From Actinomycetota bacterium (GTDB taxonomy: Bacteria; Actinomycetota; Actinomycetes; S36-B12; UBA5976): 14,880 nucleotides of DNA. Location: the NCBI GenBank assembly GCA_009918865.1, contig RGCY01000014.1, positions 1 to 14,880 of the forward strand, given 5' to 3'. Positions 7,106 to 13,859 of the stretch are shown piece after piece. Within the stretch, counting starts at the first letter, position 1; each line of letters opens with the position of its first letter. A model generated the notes under the pieces. It worked only from the letters and a program-made list of their open reading frames with translations, did no database searches and was not told the DNA's origin. Made by a program: the position numbers and the translations under genes.

Positions 7106-7648
7106 TCAGGAGTTTTCGACAACCTGTAGTGAGTGCACGGCCACTAAAGGCACTGTGATTCTGGAGTGGTTCACCTGCAGGTCAAAGTGATCAGCCCAGA
7201 CGTGGAGCATCTGCCCGTGCAACACAACACCACTCATGGTCAGGCGGATGTTGCGGCCCTCAATGCACGCCAGCCACGCGGAAATGCGAGTGCGCTCTCG
7301 AATAGGTGCATCCAGTGCTGACGTGGTGCGCGTGGGCAAGCCTTGAACCCCGAGCACCGCAGCATTCGCGACCATTGCTTGCACCTGATTTTGGTGGGTG
7401 TCACCGACCACGATGAAGTCTGCGCACAGCGCAAGCACATGACCTTGGATGTGCGCGGTCTGGGTGCGGATTTCGATTGCCTCGGAGCACCTACTCAATC
7501 GTTCAACCAGCGAGGTCATGCGGCGCTCAGCGCGTGCAAAATCAACGACTTCAACATCCCGGTCACGCCAGAGGATGTGTGTGATGTCGTCGGAGCCCTC
7601 GTGTGGGGGAAGCTCACCTGCTGCATCCAAAGGACCTAACTCACTCAT
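7106..7648 (-). CDS. Conserved protein of unknown function with two beta-rich repeats
   Basis: A 180-residue protein without signal peptide or membrane segment. After an acidic N-terminus (1-35) and a short helical stretch (36-57), two similar beta-rich units follow. Unit one is about 57-104 (IEIRTQTAHIQGHVLALCADF ending in LGVQGL); unit two is about 132-177 (NIRLTMSGVVLHGQMLHVWADHF ending in VHSLQVV). Both contain G-H/Q-V/M-L and an ADF/ADH-F turn and end with a hydrophobic A-V/L-x-x-L-Q/G strand, as expected for a small beta-barrel duplication. I recall an actinobacterial protein of similar design close to secA, but no function is known to me. The ATG at 7648 has no ribosome binding site; TATCGT lies 5 bases upstream, suggesting a leaderless message. 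Its stop faces the HTH gene stop with one base between. Confidence 0.75.
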   Translation of the reverse strand: MSELGPLDAAGELPPHEGSDDITHILWRDRDVEVVDFARAERRMTSLVERLSRCSEAIEIRTQTAHIQGHVLALCADFIVVGDTHQNQVQAMVANAAVLGVQGLPTRTTSALDAPIRERTRISAWLACIEGRNIRLTMSGVVLHGQMLHVWADHFDLQVNHSRITVPLVAVHSLQVVENS

Positions 7649-7895
7649 GTCCCACGATAGGCATATGCGTTAGTGACTCGCCAGAGCTGATTTCAAAGGC
7701 AGTCCTTAGTCCACAGTGCCCCCGTCAGGGCTGGACGAAACAGCATGAATCTGCATGTAATGGCACGCAATGAGATGAATAAAACGTGCTCGCCGCCTGC
7801 TGCAAACCCTCAGGACTCGGGGCTTTACTCCCACCCCGACCAACCCGGGTGCGCACTCAGGCTGCCGACCGTGCAACCTTGGAAGGCGCTGAACC
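7649..7895. other. Divergent intergenic region (247 bp)
   Basis: It separates the leftward gene ending at 7106 from the rightward Rv3235-like gene. Two weak secondary structures are visible. One is an imperfect hairpin at 7709-7736 (GTCC/GGAC outer, GCCC/GGGC inner). The other is CGGGG/CCCCG at 7818-7838 with an 11-base loop. A GGAAGG ribosome binding site lies about 9 bases before the ATG at 7896. Nothing in this stretch resembles a protein-coding gene or tRNA. Confidence 0.5.
7654..7659 (-). promoter_or_regulatory. Candidate -10 hexamer (TATCGT) for the gene starting at 7648
   Basis: On the minus strand TATCGT fits TANNNT and ends 5 bases before the ATG, which would put the transcript start at or next to the start codon. 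No ribosome binding site and no clear -35 box are seen. Confidence 0.4.
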
Positions 7896-8498
7896 ATGGC
7901 CAACAAAACTGCGACGACAGCATCGAGTGCCACAGCCCAGATTGCCAATGCAATCGCACACTCGACATCTGCGCCAACACAGCAAACCTCGACCGTGAAG
8001 TGGCGCGTCCTGCCTGGAGGCGCACTGCCTCGCACCCGTTGCTGCGCAACTGGGTGTGGTCAATGTGCCAAGAAGGTGCCGGAGGTATGGCAACCACTTC
8101 CGTTTGAAACCGACGATGAACGCAAGTCCACCGCAGACCCACGCAGTCCGCGGCAGTCCAATGCTGAAGAGCACACACGCGCAACCACGTTGACGCGACT
8201 CTGCGCAGAAATTTGCTGGGGATTGAGGTCACCTCAGCAATCGATTAGGTGGACCAGTCGTGGCGCGTATGACTACCTATCGCGTCGCCACATCCGCGCG
8301 CGGGCGATTGCCGGCGGTCATCCCCTTGCAGGCACCATCACCGTGCGCGGAGTGCGCGCGCAGATTATTGATGATCGAGTGATGGAGTGCAGTGCTGTGG
8401 TCTTGGCACGCACGCCACAGGGCATCACAGCACGGGCCATCGCGGTGCGTGCTGCGGCACGTTCCGGGTCTTGGTGGGTGACAGACATTGAACTATGA
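7896..8498 (+). CDS. Rv3235-like (DUF6459-type) actinobacterial protein of unknown function
   Basis: A 200-residue protein. The conserved part is the C-terminal half: a helical stretch with TRLCAEICWGLRSPQQSIRW (99-119) and a beta-rich part ending in ITARAIAVRAAARSGSWWVTDIEL-type strands. This matches the Rv3235 family found beside secA in actinobacteria; the family name is from memory and no function is known to me. The first 35 residues are Ala/Ser/Thr-rich and probably disordered. An unusual cysteine cluster, CCATGCGQC (C49, C50, C54, C57), follows; I do not recall it as a family feature. The ATG at 7896 is supported by GGAAGG about 9 bases upstream. The gene points toward the 3' end of secA, with 48 bases between the stops. 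Confidence 0.8.
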   Translation: MANKTATTASSATAQIANAIAHSTSAPTQQTSTVKWRVLPGGALPRTRCCATGCGQCAKKVPEVWQPLPFETDDERKSTADPRSPRQSNAEEHTRATTLTRLCAEICWGLRSPQQSIRWTSRGAYDYLSRRHIRARAIAGGHPLAGTITVRGVRAQIIDDRVMECSAVVLARTPQGITARAIAVRAAARSGSWWVTDIEL

Positions 8499-8502
8499 AC
8501 GG

Positions 8503-8528
8503 GATTGAGTTTGCTTGGAAAGCCAATC
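8503..8528. terminator. Weak stem-loop between convergent genes
   Basis: GATTG (8503-8507) pairs with CAATC (8524-8528), and GCTT (8513-8516) with AAGC (8520-8523), leaving a 5-base bulge on one side. It lies in the 48-bp gap between the Rv3235-like gene and secA stops, where a bidirectional terminator is expected, but the structure is weak and has no T-run. Confidence 0.25.
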
Positions 8529-8546
8529 GGCGAACCAGTTTCAGCG

Positions 8547-11309
8547 TCAGGAGTTAGCCGGATCGCCGTGGCAGCGCTTGAACTTCTTGCCTGACCCACA
8601 TGGACATGGATCATTTCGACCCACATCGGCGTACTTAGAAGCCTGCGCTGGCGATGTGTAAGTCGTCGTCGAAGCGCCTGGCTCAGACGGAGCCGAATAC
8701 TGCACCTGCGATGGAGCGTGAGACTCCAGCCCGATACTTCGAACAGTCACATCGGCTGGCAGGTCCGCATCCGCCGAATCCACGGCTTCGGACGGGGGCT
8801 GCGGCGCAACATCGTTGACTACTACTTCAGCGTGAAAGACATAGCCCACGGTCTCTTCTTTGATGGCATCCATCATCGCAACGAACAAGTCGTAGCCCTC
8901 GCGCTGATATTCAACCAATGGGTCTCGTTGCGCCATCGCGCGCAGACCGATTCCTTCACGTAGGTAATCCATTTCATAAAGATGTTCGCGCCATTTGCGG
9001 TCCAGCACATTCAAGACCACTTGGCGTTCTATTTCGCGCATCACATCCGCACCAAGCTGCTGTTCTCGTGCGGCATATGCGGCTAGTGCGTCATTGACCA
9101 GTTCCCCGGCAAGGAACTCAGCATCCAACTCATTGCGGTCACTGCCACTTCGAGCAATCAGTTCCGTGATTGACACTGACACCGGATACAACGCTCGAAG
9201 GGCTTGCCATAGTTGCTCGAGGTCCCAGTCTTCCGCGTAGCCCTCGCTGGTCGCGCCCTTGACGTAAGCGCTGACGGTGTCAGAGATAAATCCAAGGATT
9301 TGGTCATTGATGGGCATGCCAGCGAGGACTTTGGCCCGCTCTGCATAGACCACCTTGCGCTGGCTGTTCAAGACGTCGTCGTACTTCAAGACGTTCTTGC
9401 GAATCTCGAAGTTCTGACCCTCAACAGATGTCTGTGCTGAAGCAATCGCACGGCTGACCATCTGCGAATCAATTGGTTGGTCATCGGGGACATTGAATCT
9501 CTGCAGGAAAGAATCAACCATGTCCGCTTTGAACAGGCGCATCAAGTCGTCTTGCAACGACAAATAGAAACGAGATTCGCCTGGGTCTCCTTGGCGACCC
9601 GAACGACCGCGCAACTGGTTGTCGATGCGGCGAGACTCATGGCGCTCAGTACCCAGCACATATAGACCACCGAGGCTCACAACTTCGTCGTGCTCTGCGC
9701 GCACAGATGCTTCGGCACGTGCCAGTGCTTGTGGCCATTCGCGTTCGAACTCTTCAGGTGTCTCAACAGGGGACAATCCCTGACGCTCAAGATCAGCGTT
9801 AGCGATGAATTCAACGTTGCCGCCGAGCATGATGTCAGTACCACGACCGGCCATGTTCGTCGCCACGGTGACCGCGCCTTTGCGGCCGGCTTGGGCGATG
9901 ATGGACGCTTCTCGGGCGTGGTTTTTCGCATTCAAGACCTCATGCTTAACGCCGCGCTTAAGCAGCAGCGACGCGAGATGTTCGCTCTTTTCGACACTTG
10001 TTGTGCCCACGAGAATCGGTTGCCCCTGAGCGTGGCGCTCAACGATGTCATCCACCACAGCTTGAAACTTGGACACTTCGGTGCGGTAGATCAAATCAGC
10101 GCGGTCGGCGCGTTGATTGGCTCGGTGGGTTGGGATTGGAATCACGCCGAGTTTGTAAATCTGATCAAACTCAGCCGCTTCAGTCATTGCGGTTCCAGTC
10201 ATTCCCGAGAGTTTCTCGTAAAGCCGGAAGTAGTTCTGCAGCGTGATTGTGGCAAGAGTTTGGTTCTCCTCCCCAATGCGCACGCCTTCCTTCGCCTCGA
10301 TTGCCTGATGCATGCCATCGTTGTAGCGACGCCCGGCCAAGATGCGACCCGTGTGTTCGTCGACGATAAGCACTTCGCCATCCATCACGACGTAGTCGCG
10401 GTCGCGGCGGAATAGTTCCTTGGCCTTCACGGCATTGTTGATGAACCCAACGAGTGGAGTGTTTGCCGACTCATAAAGATTGGTGATGCCAAACCATGCC
10501 TCTGTCTTGCTGATACCAGTCTCAAGTAAACCGACAGTGCGTTTCTTCTCATCGACCTCATAGTCCTCACCACGGACCAAACGCTGAGCCAGGCGAGAGC
10601 ATTCCCCGAAGTGTTCTGTTTGCTGGTCCGCAGGACCACTGATGATGAGTGGTGTTCTCGCTTCATCAATGAGAATCGAGTCGACTTCGTCGACGATCGC
10701 GAAGTTGTGGCCGCGTTGCACACAGTCTTCTGGGTTACCGCTCATGTTGTCGCGTAGGTAGTCAAACCCGAATTCGTTATTTGTGCCGTAAGTGATGTCA
10801 GCCGCGTACGCGTTCCGGCGCTCAGCCGGGTCCATGTGAGCGAGGATGCATCCGACATTGAGTCCGAGGAAGCGATGAACGCGACCCATCCACTCACTAT
10901 CACGCTCAGCGAGGTAGTCGTTCACAGTGACGATGTGCACGCCCTTGCCCGAAATCGCATTGAGGTAAGCGGGCAACGTTGAAACCAATGTCTTACCTTC
11001 ACCGGTGCGCATTTCTGCGATATTGCCCATGTGAAGGGCTGCGCCACCCATCAACTGCACGTCATAGTGCCGCTGCCCAAGGGTGCGCCGAGCGGCTTCA
11101 CGCACCACAGCGAAGGCCTCTGGGAGGAGGTCATTCAGACTCTCACCTTGTGCATAACGGGAGCGAAATTCCTCTGTCTTCGCGCGCAACTGCTCATCGC
11201 TGAGGGCCTGTGCGGCATCCTCCAGCGCATTCACCTGCGCAGCTAGACCCTCAAGGCGCTTGACAGCACGACCTTCGCCAGCGCGCAGGATGCGATCGAG
11301 AATGGACAT
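8547..11309 (-). CDS. secA: Preprotein translocase ATPase SecA
   Basis: The motor ATPase that drives unfolded preproteins through the SecYEG channel at the cytoplasmic membrane. It is 920 residues, full length. In order: Walker A MRTGEGKT (100-107), the Walker B/DEAD-type motif VDEVDSILIDEARTP (206-220), the preprotein cross-linking region, the second nucleotide-binding domain with MAGRGTDIMLGG, and helical wing/scaffold domains. The C-terminal zinc-binding SEC-C motif DPCPCGSGKKFKRCH (C902, C904, C913, H914) is intact. The ATG at 11309 lacks a good ribosome binding site; TACGAT lies 6 bases upstream, so the message may be leaderless. The length and SEC-C tail fit the housekeeping SecA1 rather than the shorter accessory SecA2. 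It is downstream of the NarL-type regulator, with a strong stem-loop between them. Confidence 0.99.
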   Translation of the reverse strand: MSILDRILRAGEGRAVKRLEGLAAQVNALEDAAQALSDEQLRAKTEEFRSRYAQGESLNDLLPEAFAVVREAARRTLGQRHYDVQLMGGAALHMGNIAEMRTGEGKTLVSTLPAYLNAISGKGVHIVTVNDYLAERDSEWMGRVHRFLGLNVGCILAHMDPAERRNAYAADITYGTNNEFGFDYLRDNMSGNPEDCVQRGHNFAIVDEVDSILIDEARTPLIISGPADQQTEHFGECSRLAQRLVRGEDYEVDEKKRTVGLLETGISKTEAWFGITNLYESANTPLVGFINNAVKAKELFRRDRDYVVMDGEVLIVDEHTGRILAGRRYNDGMHQAIEAKEGVRIGEENQTLATITLQNYFRLYEKLSGMTGTAMTEAAEFDQIYKLGVIPIPTHRANQRADRADLIYRTEVSKFQAVVDDIVERHAQGQPILVGTTSVEKSEHLASLLLKRGVKHEVLNAKNHAREASIIAQAGRKGAVTVATNMAGRGTDIMLGGNVEFIANADLERQGLSPVETPEEFEREWPQALARAEASVRAEHDEVVSLGGLYVLGTERHESRRIDNQLRGRSGRQGDPGESRFYLSLQDDLMRLFKADMVDSFLQRFNVPDDQPIDSQMVSRAIASAQTSVEGQNFEIRKNVLKYDDVLNSQRKVVYAERAKVLAGMPINDQILGFISDTVSAYVKGATSEGYAEDWDLEQLWQALRALYPVSVSITELIARSGSDRNELDAEFLAGELVNDALAAYAAREQQLGADVMREIERQVVLNVLDRKWREHLYEMDYLREGIGLRAMAQRDPLVEYQREGYDLFVAMMDAIKEETVGYVFHAEVVVNDVAPQPPSEAVDSADADLPADVTVRSIGLESHAPSQVQYSAPSEPGASTTTYTSPAQASKYADVGRNDPCPCGSGKKFKRCHGDPANS

Positions 11310-11315
11310 GGGGTC

Positions 11316-11321
11316 ATCGTA
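11316..11321 (-). promoter_or_regulatory. Candidate -10 hexamer (TACGAT) for secA
   Basis: On the minus strand TACGAT fits TANNNT with exactly 6 bases to the ATG at 11309, the geometry of a leaderless transcript. No consensus -35 is visible at 16-18 bases. It lies downstream of the stem-loop at 11356-11380, consistent with secA having its own promoter. Confidence 0.45.
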
Positions 11322-11355
11322 GGTGTCGAGTGAGGCCAGAGTGGGTGTGGGTTCA

Positions 11356-11380
11356 GGGGGTCAACGCGCTGATGACCCCC
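11356..11380 (-). terminator. Strong stem-loop between the NarL-type regulator gene and secA
   Basis: GGGGGTCA (11356-11363) and TGACCCCC (11373-11380) form a perfect 8-bp stem around a 9-base loop. It begins 7 bases after the TAA of the regulator gene and ends 46 bases before the secA start. No T-run follows on the minus strand. It is probably the terminator of the regulator gene. Confidence 0.6.
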
Positions 11381-11387
11381 GTGGACC

Positions 11388-12128
11388 TTAGGCGATTGTG
11401 AGCACGCCTTCACGAACCGCGCGCACGACCGCTTCCATTCGCGTGTGGACGCCGAGCTTCTCATGAATATTGCGAACGTGATTCTTCACAGTGTTTTCGC
11501 TGATGAATAGGCGCGCCGCAATTGCGCGGTTATTCAACCCTTCCGCCACGAGTCCAAGCACTTCGCGCTCACGCTTTGACAATGCGCCAACGCCTTCGGC
11601 TCCTTGTTCACTGCGCCGAACCATCGTCGCAAGTTCATCAAGCAGTCTTGTTGCGACACTTGGCGCGAGGATTGACTCGCCTCGCGCGGCCGCAATCACT
11701 GTGTCGTGTAGTTCGCGAAGTGTGCAATCGCGACGCAGGTAGCCACGGGCACCACCGCGCACTGCTCGAGCGAGTTGAACATCATCTTCGATGCTCGCGA
11801 CCACAACCACGTGGCTGTTGGGAAACTGTTCATGCAACACCGTTGCTGCGAGTTCACCAGAGTCATCGACAAGTGCGACATCACACAAGATGACTTGCGG
11901 CGCCTGCGAACTCACCATCGGTGCAAGCGCAGCGATGTTGTCAGCATCTGCGACCACCGAAATCTCCGGATCTTCCGAAAGTAACGAACGTACGCCACGT
12001 CGAAAGACTGCTTGAGCATCAACCAAAGCAACTCTCAGGACTCCTGGCTCATTTTGCTGTTGACCTCGAAGATCAATGACAGCCCCTGGTCGCTGAGCCA
12101 CTTCCACCGCCGACAGTGAAGTTGACAT
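11388..12128 (-). CDS. NarL/FixJ-family orphan response regulator with an altered receiver domain
   Basis: A 246-residue DNA-binding regulator. The receiver domain is about 31-150 and the LuxR-type helix-turn-helix about 183-240 (SKREREVLGLVAEGLNNRAIA, then ENTVKNHVRNIHEKLGV), which is fully typical. The receiver keeps the putative phospho-acceptor D83 (VILCDVAL). Its acidic pair is D37-A38 (VDAQ instead of VDDH), the conserved lysine is R133 (GYLRRD instead of GYLLKD), and the Thr/Ser position is A111 or S112. Phosphorylation may be impaired. About 30 extra residues precede the receiver. I start at ATG 12128; an in-frame ATG at 12158 would add MRNGGGNRVV across a run of eight G. No histidine kinase is adjacent. 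I recall an orphan LuxR-type regulator at this secA-hpf position in Streptomyces (SCO3008), so this is probably its counterpart. Confidence 0.9.
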   Translation of the reverse strand: MSTSLSAVEVAQRPGAVIDLRGQQQNEPGVLRVALVDAQAVFRRGVRSLLSEDPEISVVADADNIAALAPMVSSQAPQVILCDVALVDDSGELAATVLHEQFPNSHVVVVASIEDDVQLARAVRGGARGYLRRDCTLRELHDTVIAAARGESILAPSVATRLLDELATMVRRSEQGAEGVGALSKREREVLGLVAEGLNNRAIAARLFISENTVKNHVRNIHEKLGVHTRMEAVVRAVREGVLTIA

Positions 12129-12141
12129 GACCACTCTGTTG

Positions 12142-12149
12142 CCCCCCCC
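12142..12149 (-). repeat. G8 homopolymer tract near the start of the NarL-type regulator gene
   Basis: Eight consecutive G on the minus strand (C on the plus strand) lie between the two in-frame ATG codons at 12158 and 12128. Slippage would shift the frame of the upstream start only. It could also be a sequencing-prone homopolymer. Confidence 0.8.
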
Positions 12150-12160
12150 GTTGCGCATTT

Positions 12161-12174
12161 CCGACAGCAGTCGG
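12161..12174 (-). other. Small hairpin just upstream of the first ATG of the NarL-type regulator gene
   Basis: CCGAC (12161-12165) and GTCGG (12170-12174) with a 4-base loop end 2 bases before the ATG at 12158. If transcribed it would occlude initiation at that ATG. The rest of the 195-bp gap up to hpf (12159-12353) shows no gene. Confidence 0.35.
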
Positions 12175-12307
12175 TCATGCGGATGTGTGGTATCTGAGAT
12201 GCAAACCTTGTCATGAGTTGGCTACCCGATGTGCAACAACGCTTGATGTCGACACAGGCAATTCTGTGAAATTCCCTGCGAATCACAATTGAGGAATCCG
12301 CACGACG

Positions 12308-12325
12308 TTGCACTGGAAAGTGCAA
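12308..12325 (-). terminator. Stem-loop downstream of hpf, candidate terminator
   Basis: TTGCACT (12308-12314) and AGTGCAA (12319-12325) form a perfect 7-bp stem with a 4-base loop. It begins 28 bases after the hpf stop codon on the minus strand. No T-run follows. Confidence 0.45.
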
Positions 12326-12353
12326 TGTGCAGTGCGGTTTCGCTATGACCGAT

Positions 12354-13022
12354 TTAGGCGGCGCTGACTAGTCTGATTAGGCCATAAGTGAAGGCACGTC
12401 GTTGGTACACGACACTGAATTGATTCGTGTCAATGTCGATGAATGCGTAGAATTCGTGGCCCACCAACTCCATGGCGTCAATCGCTTCCGCTACTGTCAT
12501 GGGCGAAGACGTATGCGCTTTCTCCCTCACAATGAATGGCCCAATGTCATGCAGCCGACCATGCTCCACATCAATGTTCAACACTGCGGAATCCGGTAGG
12601 TGGGGCGCGGCCTCTAGCGGCGATGTGTCCGCAGGTGTCGTGACTGCAACGGCACTGTGATGTCCGAAGCGACCGCGACGCTTCGCTGCGCGGCGTTCAC
12701 TTGTGCGCCGCAGTCGCTCATGCCAACGACCTAGGCATTCATCAAATGCTGTCAGCCAATCAGAGCCGGCGGCTTCAGCGCGAACCACAAGGCCAGTCGC
12801 GCGTCCAGTTACCTCAACTCGATATGCGTGCTCTGACTGTCGCGGATTGCGTTCATGTTGAAACATGACATCAACACTGTCGATGACGATTCCGTAGCGA
12901 CTGCAACGAGCAAGTCGATCTCTCGCATAGTCGCGTACTGAATCGGCTACTACGGCGGTTCGTGTGTGAAAGCGCACTTCAAGATCAGTGTTCGGCAGGT
13001 GGAGGTGGTTCATTCGAGTCAT
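12354..13022 (-). CDS. hpf: Ribosome hibernation promoting factor, long form
   Basis: It binds 30S subunits during stress or stationary phase and pairs ribosomes into inactive 100S dimers. The 222-residue length is that of the long form. The N-terminal ribosome-binding domain (about 11-112) carries EVRFHTRTAVVADSVRDYA and the basic C-terminal helix WHERLRRTSERRAAKRRGR. A variable linker (about 120-160) follows. The C-terminal dimerisation domain (about 163-218) has IVREKAHTSSPMTVAEAIDAM and FSVVYQRRAFTYGLIRL, strongly conserved in long HPFs. The ATG at 13022 has a GGGAG ribosome binding site 6 bases away; an in-frame ATG lies at 13013. A stem-loop lies in the short gap after comF (13023-13062), and hpf is followed by the NarL-type regulator and secA. 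Confidence 0.97.
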   Translation of the reverse strand: MTRMNHLHLPNTDLEVRFHTRTAVVADSVRDYARDRLARCSRYGIVIDSVDVMFQHERNPRQSEHAYRVEVTGRATGLVVRAEAAGSDWLTAFDECLGRWHERLRRTSERRAAKRRGRFGHHSAVAVTTPADTSPLEAAPHLPDSAVLNIDVEHGRLHDIGPFIVREKAHTSSPMTVAEAIDAMELVGHEFYAFIDIDTNQFSVVYQRRAFTYGLIRLVSAA

Positions 13023-13043
13023 CGCGCACTCCCGTCATCGCGT

Positions 13044-13060
13044 CGCCGTCTTAGACGGCG
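13044..13060 (-). other. Perfect stem-loop between comF and hpf
   Basis: CGCCGTC (13044-13050), loop of 3 bases, GACGGCG (13054-13060). It begins 2 bases after the comF stop and ends 21 bases before the hpf ATG. It could terminate comF transcription, stabilise an RNA end or shape the hpf leader. No T-run is present. Confidence 0.6.
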
Positions 13061-13062
13061 CC

Positions 13063-13797
13063 TCACCCGGTCGGGGTTCCCACGCTACGCCGATTGATGG
13101 GCAGAGAAAAGACTTTCGTCGCACACAGTGTTGCTGCAGCCAGAGTTTCCACGCCGGCACCGGACAGCAGGTCTCGGCAAGCACCCAACGTGGCTCCCGT
13201 AGTGAGGATGTCATCAACCAGCACCACGAAGGTGCTAGGCGCTGGCGCACGCCGCAATCGGTAGGAGTGCTTCGCATTTACCTGACGCGCCGCAGCACTT
13301 AACCCCACTTGATCTTTCCCACCGACACGGCGCAGCAATCGCGGTTCCACCGCGCACGGCCAACCTCGACTCGCAACGATGTGGGCCGCACATGTGAGCA
13401 GTTCAAGTAGCGGGTCGCCGCCACGCAGTGCCCTTGTGCGCGGCCTGCTCGGGATAGGTACGAAGTAGGTTGTCACTGCGTCAGGCTCGAAAGCCTTGTG
13501 GCTTTGGAGCGCTGCGAGCAGAACTTCAGCCAGGGCTGCCGCGAGTATCGGTGCCACATCTGAACGGGAACGCTCTTTCCAGGCCACGACAAGTGCCCGG
13601 GGAATGTGCGCATACCGCGCGGCTGTGAAAACCGGGAAGGATTGCGGCACCACACCTCTGGCTGGGATGGCGCGCAGCACCGAGAAATGTTGCGTGCAGC
13701 AACACATGGAGTTTGGACGAGTGCAGCCTGGACATCTTGCATGTGCACCGGCATTCACAAGGGAGGCGAACGCTCGCCGCAGGCTTGAGGAGTTCAT
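13063..13797 (-). CDS. comF: ComF-family phosphoribosyltransferase-like protein
   Basis: A 244-residue ComF/amidophosphoribosyltransferase-fold protein. The N-terminus has a cysteine group that fits the ComF zinc site, RCPGC (C22, C25) and CCC (32-34). The PRPP-binding loop VVLVDDILTTGATLGAC (191-207) is complete, and DQVGLSAAARQVN (162-174) is the other family signature. ComF is needed for DNA uptake in naturally competent bacteria; actinobacterial copies sit beside the mtrAB-lpqB locus and their role is not settled. I start at ATG 13797; a TTG two codons upstream (13803) is an alternative, and no strong ribosome binding site is seen for either. There are 62 bases to the upstream regulator gene and 40 to hpf. 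In Streptomyces and Mycobacterium lpqB and mtrB lie between comF and mtrA; here they are absent. Confidence 0.92.
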   Translation of the reverse strand: MNSSSLRRAFASLVNAGAHARCPGCTRPNSMCCCTQHFSVLRAIPARGVVPQSFPVFTAARYAHIPRALVVAWKERSRSDVAPILAAALAEVLLAALQSHKAFEPDAVTTYFVPIPSRPRTRALRGGDPLLELLTCAAHIVASRGWPCAVEPRLLRRVGGKDQVGLSAAARQVNAKHSYRLRRAPAPSTFVVLVDDILTTGATLGACRDLLSGAGVETLAAATLCATKVFSLPINRRSVGTPTG

Positions 13798-13859
13798 CTG
13801 CAAAAGCCTGTCGACTTGGCGACGCGAAGTTGGCGCGCAGAGGGTGATCTGTGGGCAAT

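Noticed and set aside
7706..8232. Several open frames on both strands around the 5' end of the Rv3235-like gene
   Set aside because: They overlap each other and the Rv3235-like coding sequence and have no recognisable family features.
9690..10415. A 241-codon open frame on the plus strand, antisense to secA
   Set aside because: It lies wholly inside secA, whose protein is unmistakable and full length. The antisense product shows no recognisable domain and no ribosome binding site, so it is a shadow frame.
13803..13859. Possible remnant of lpqB or mtrB between comF and the OmpR-type regulator
   Set aside because: The gap is under 70 bases with no meaningful reading frame, so it is too short to preserve a recognisable remnant. 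Only a TTGGCG direct repeat is seen.
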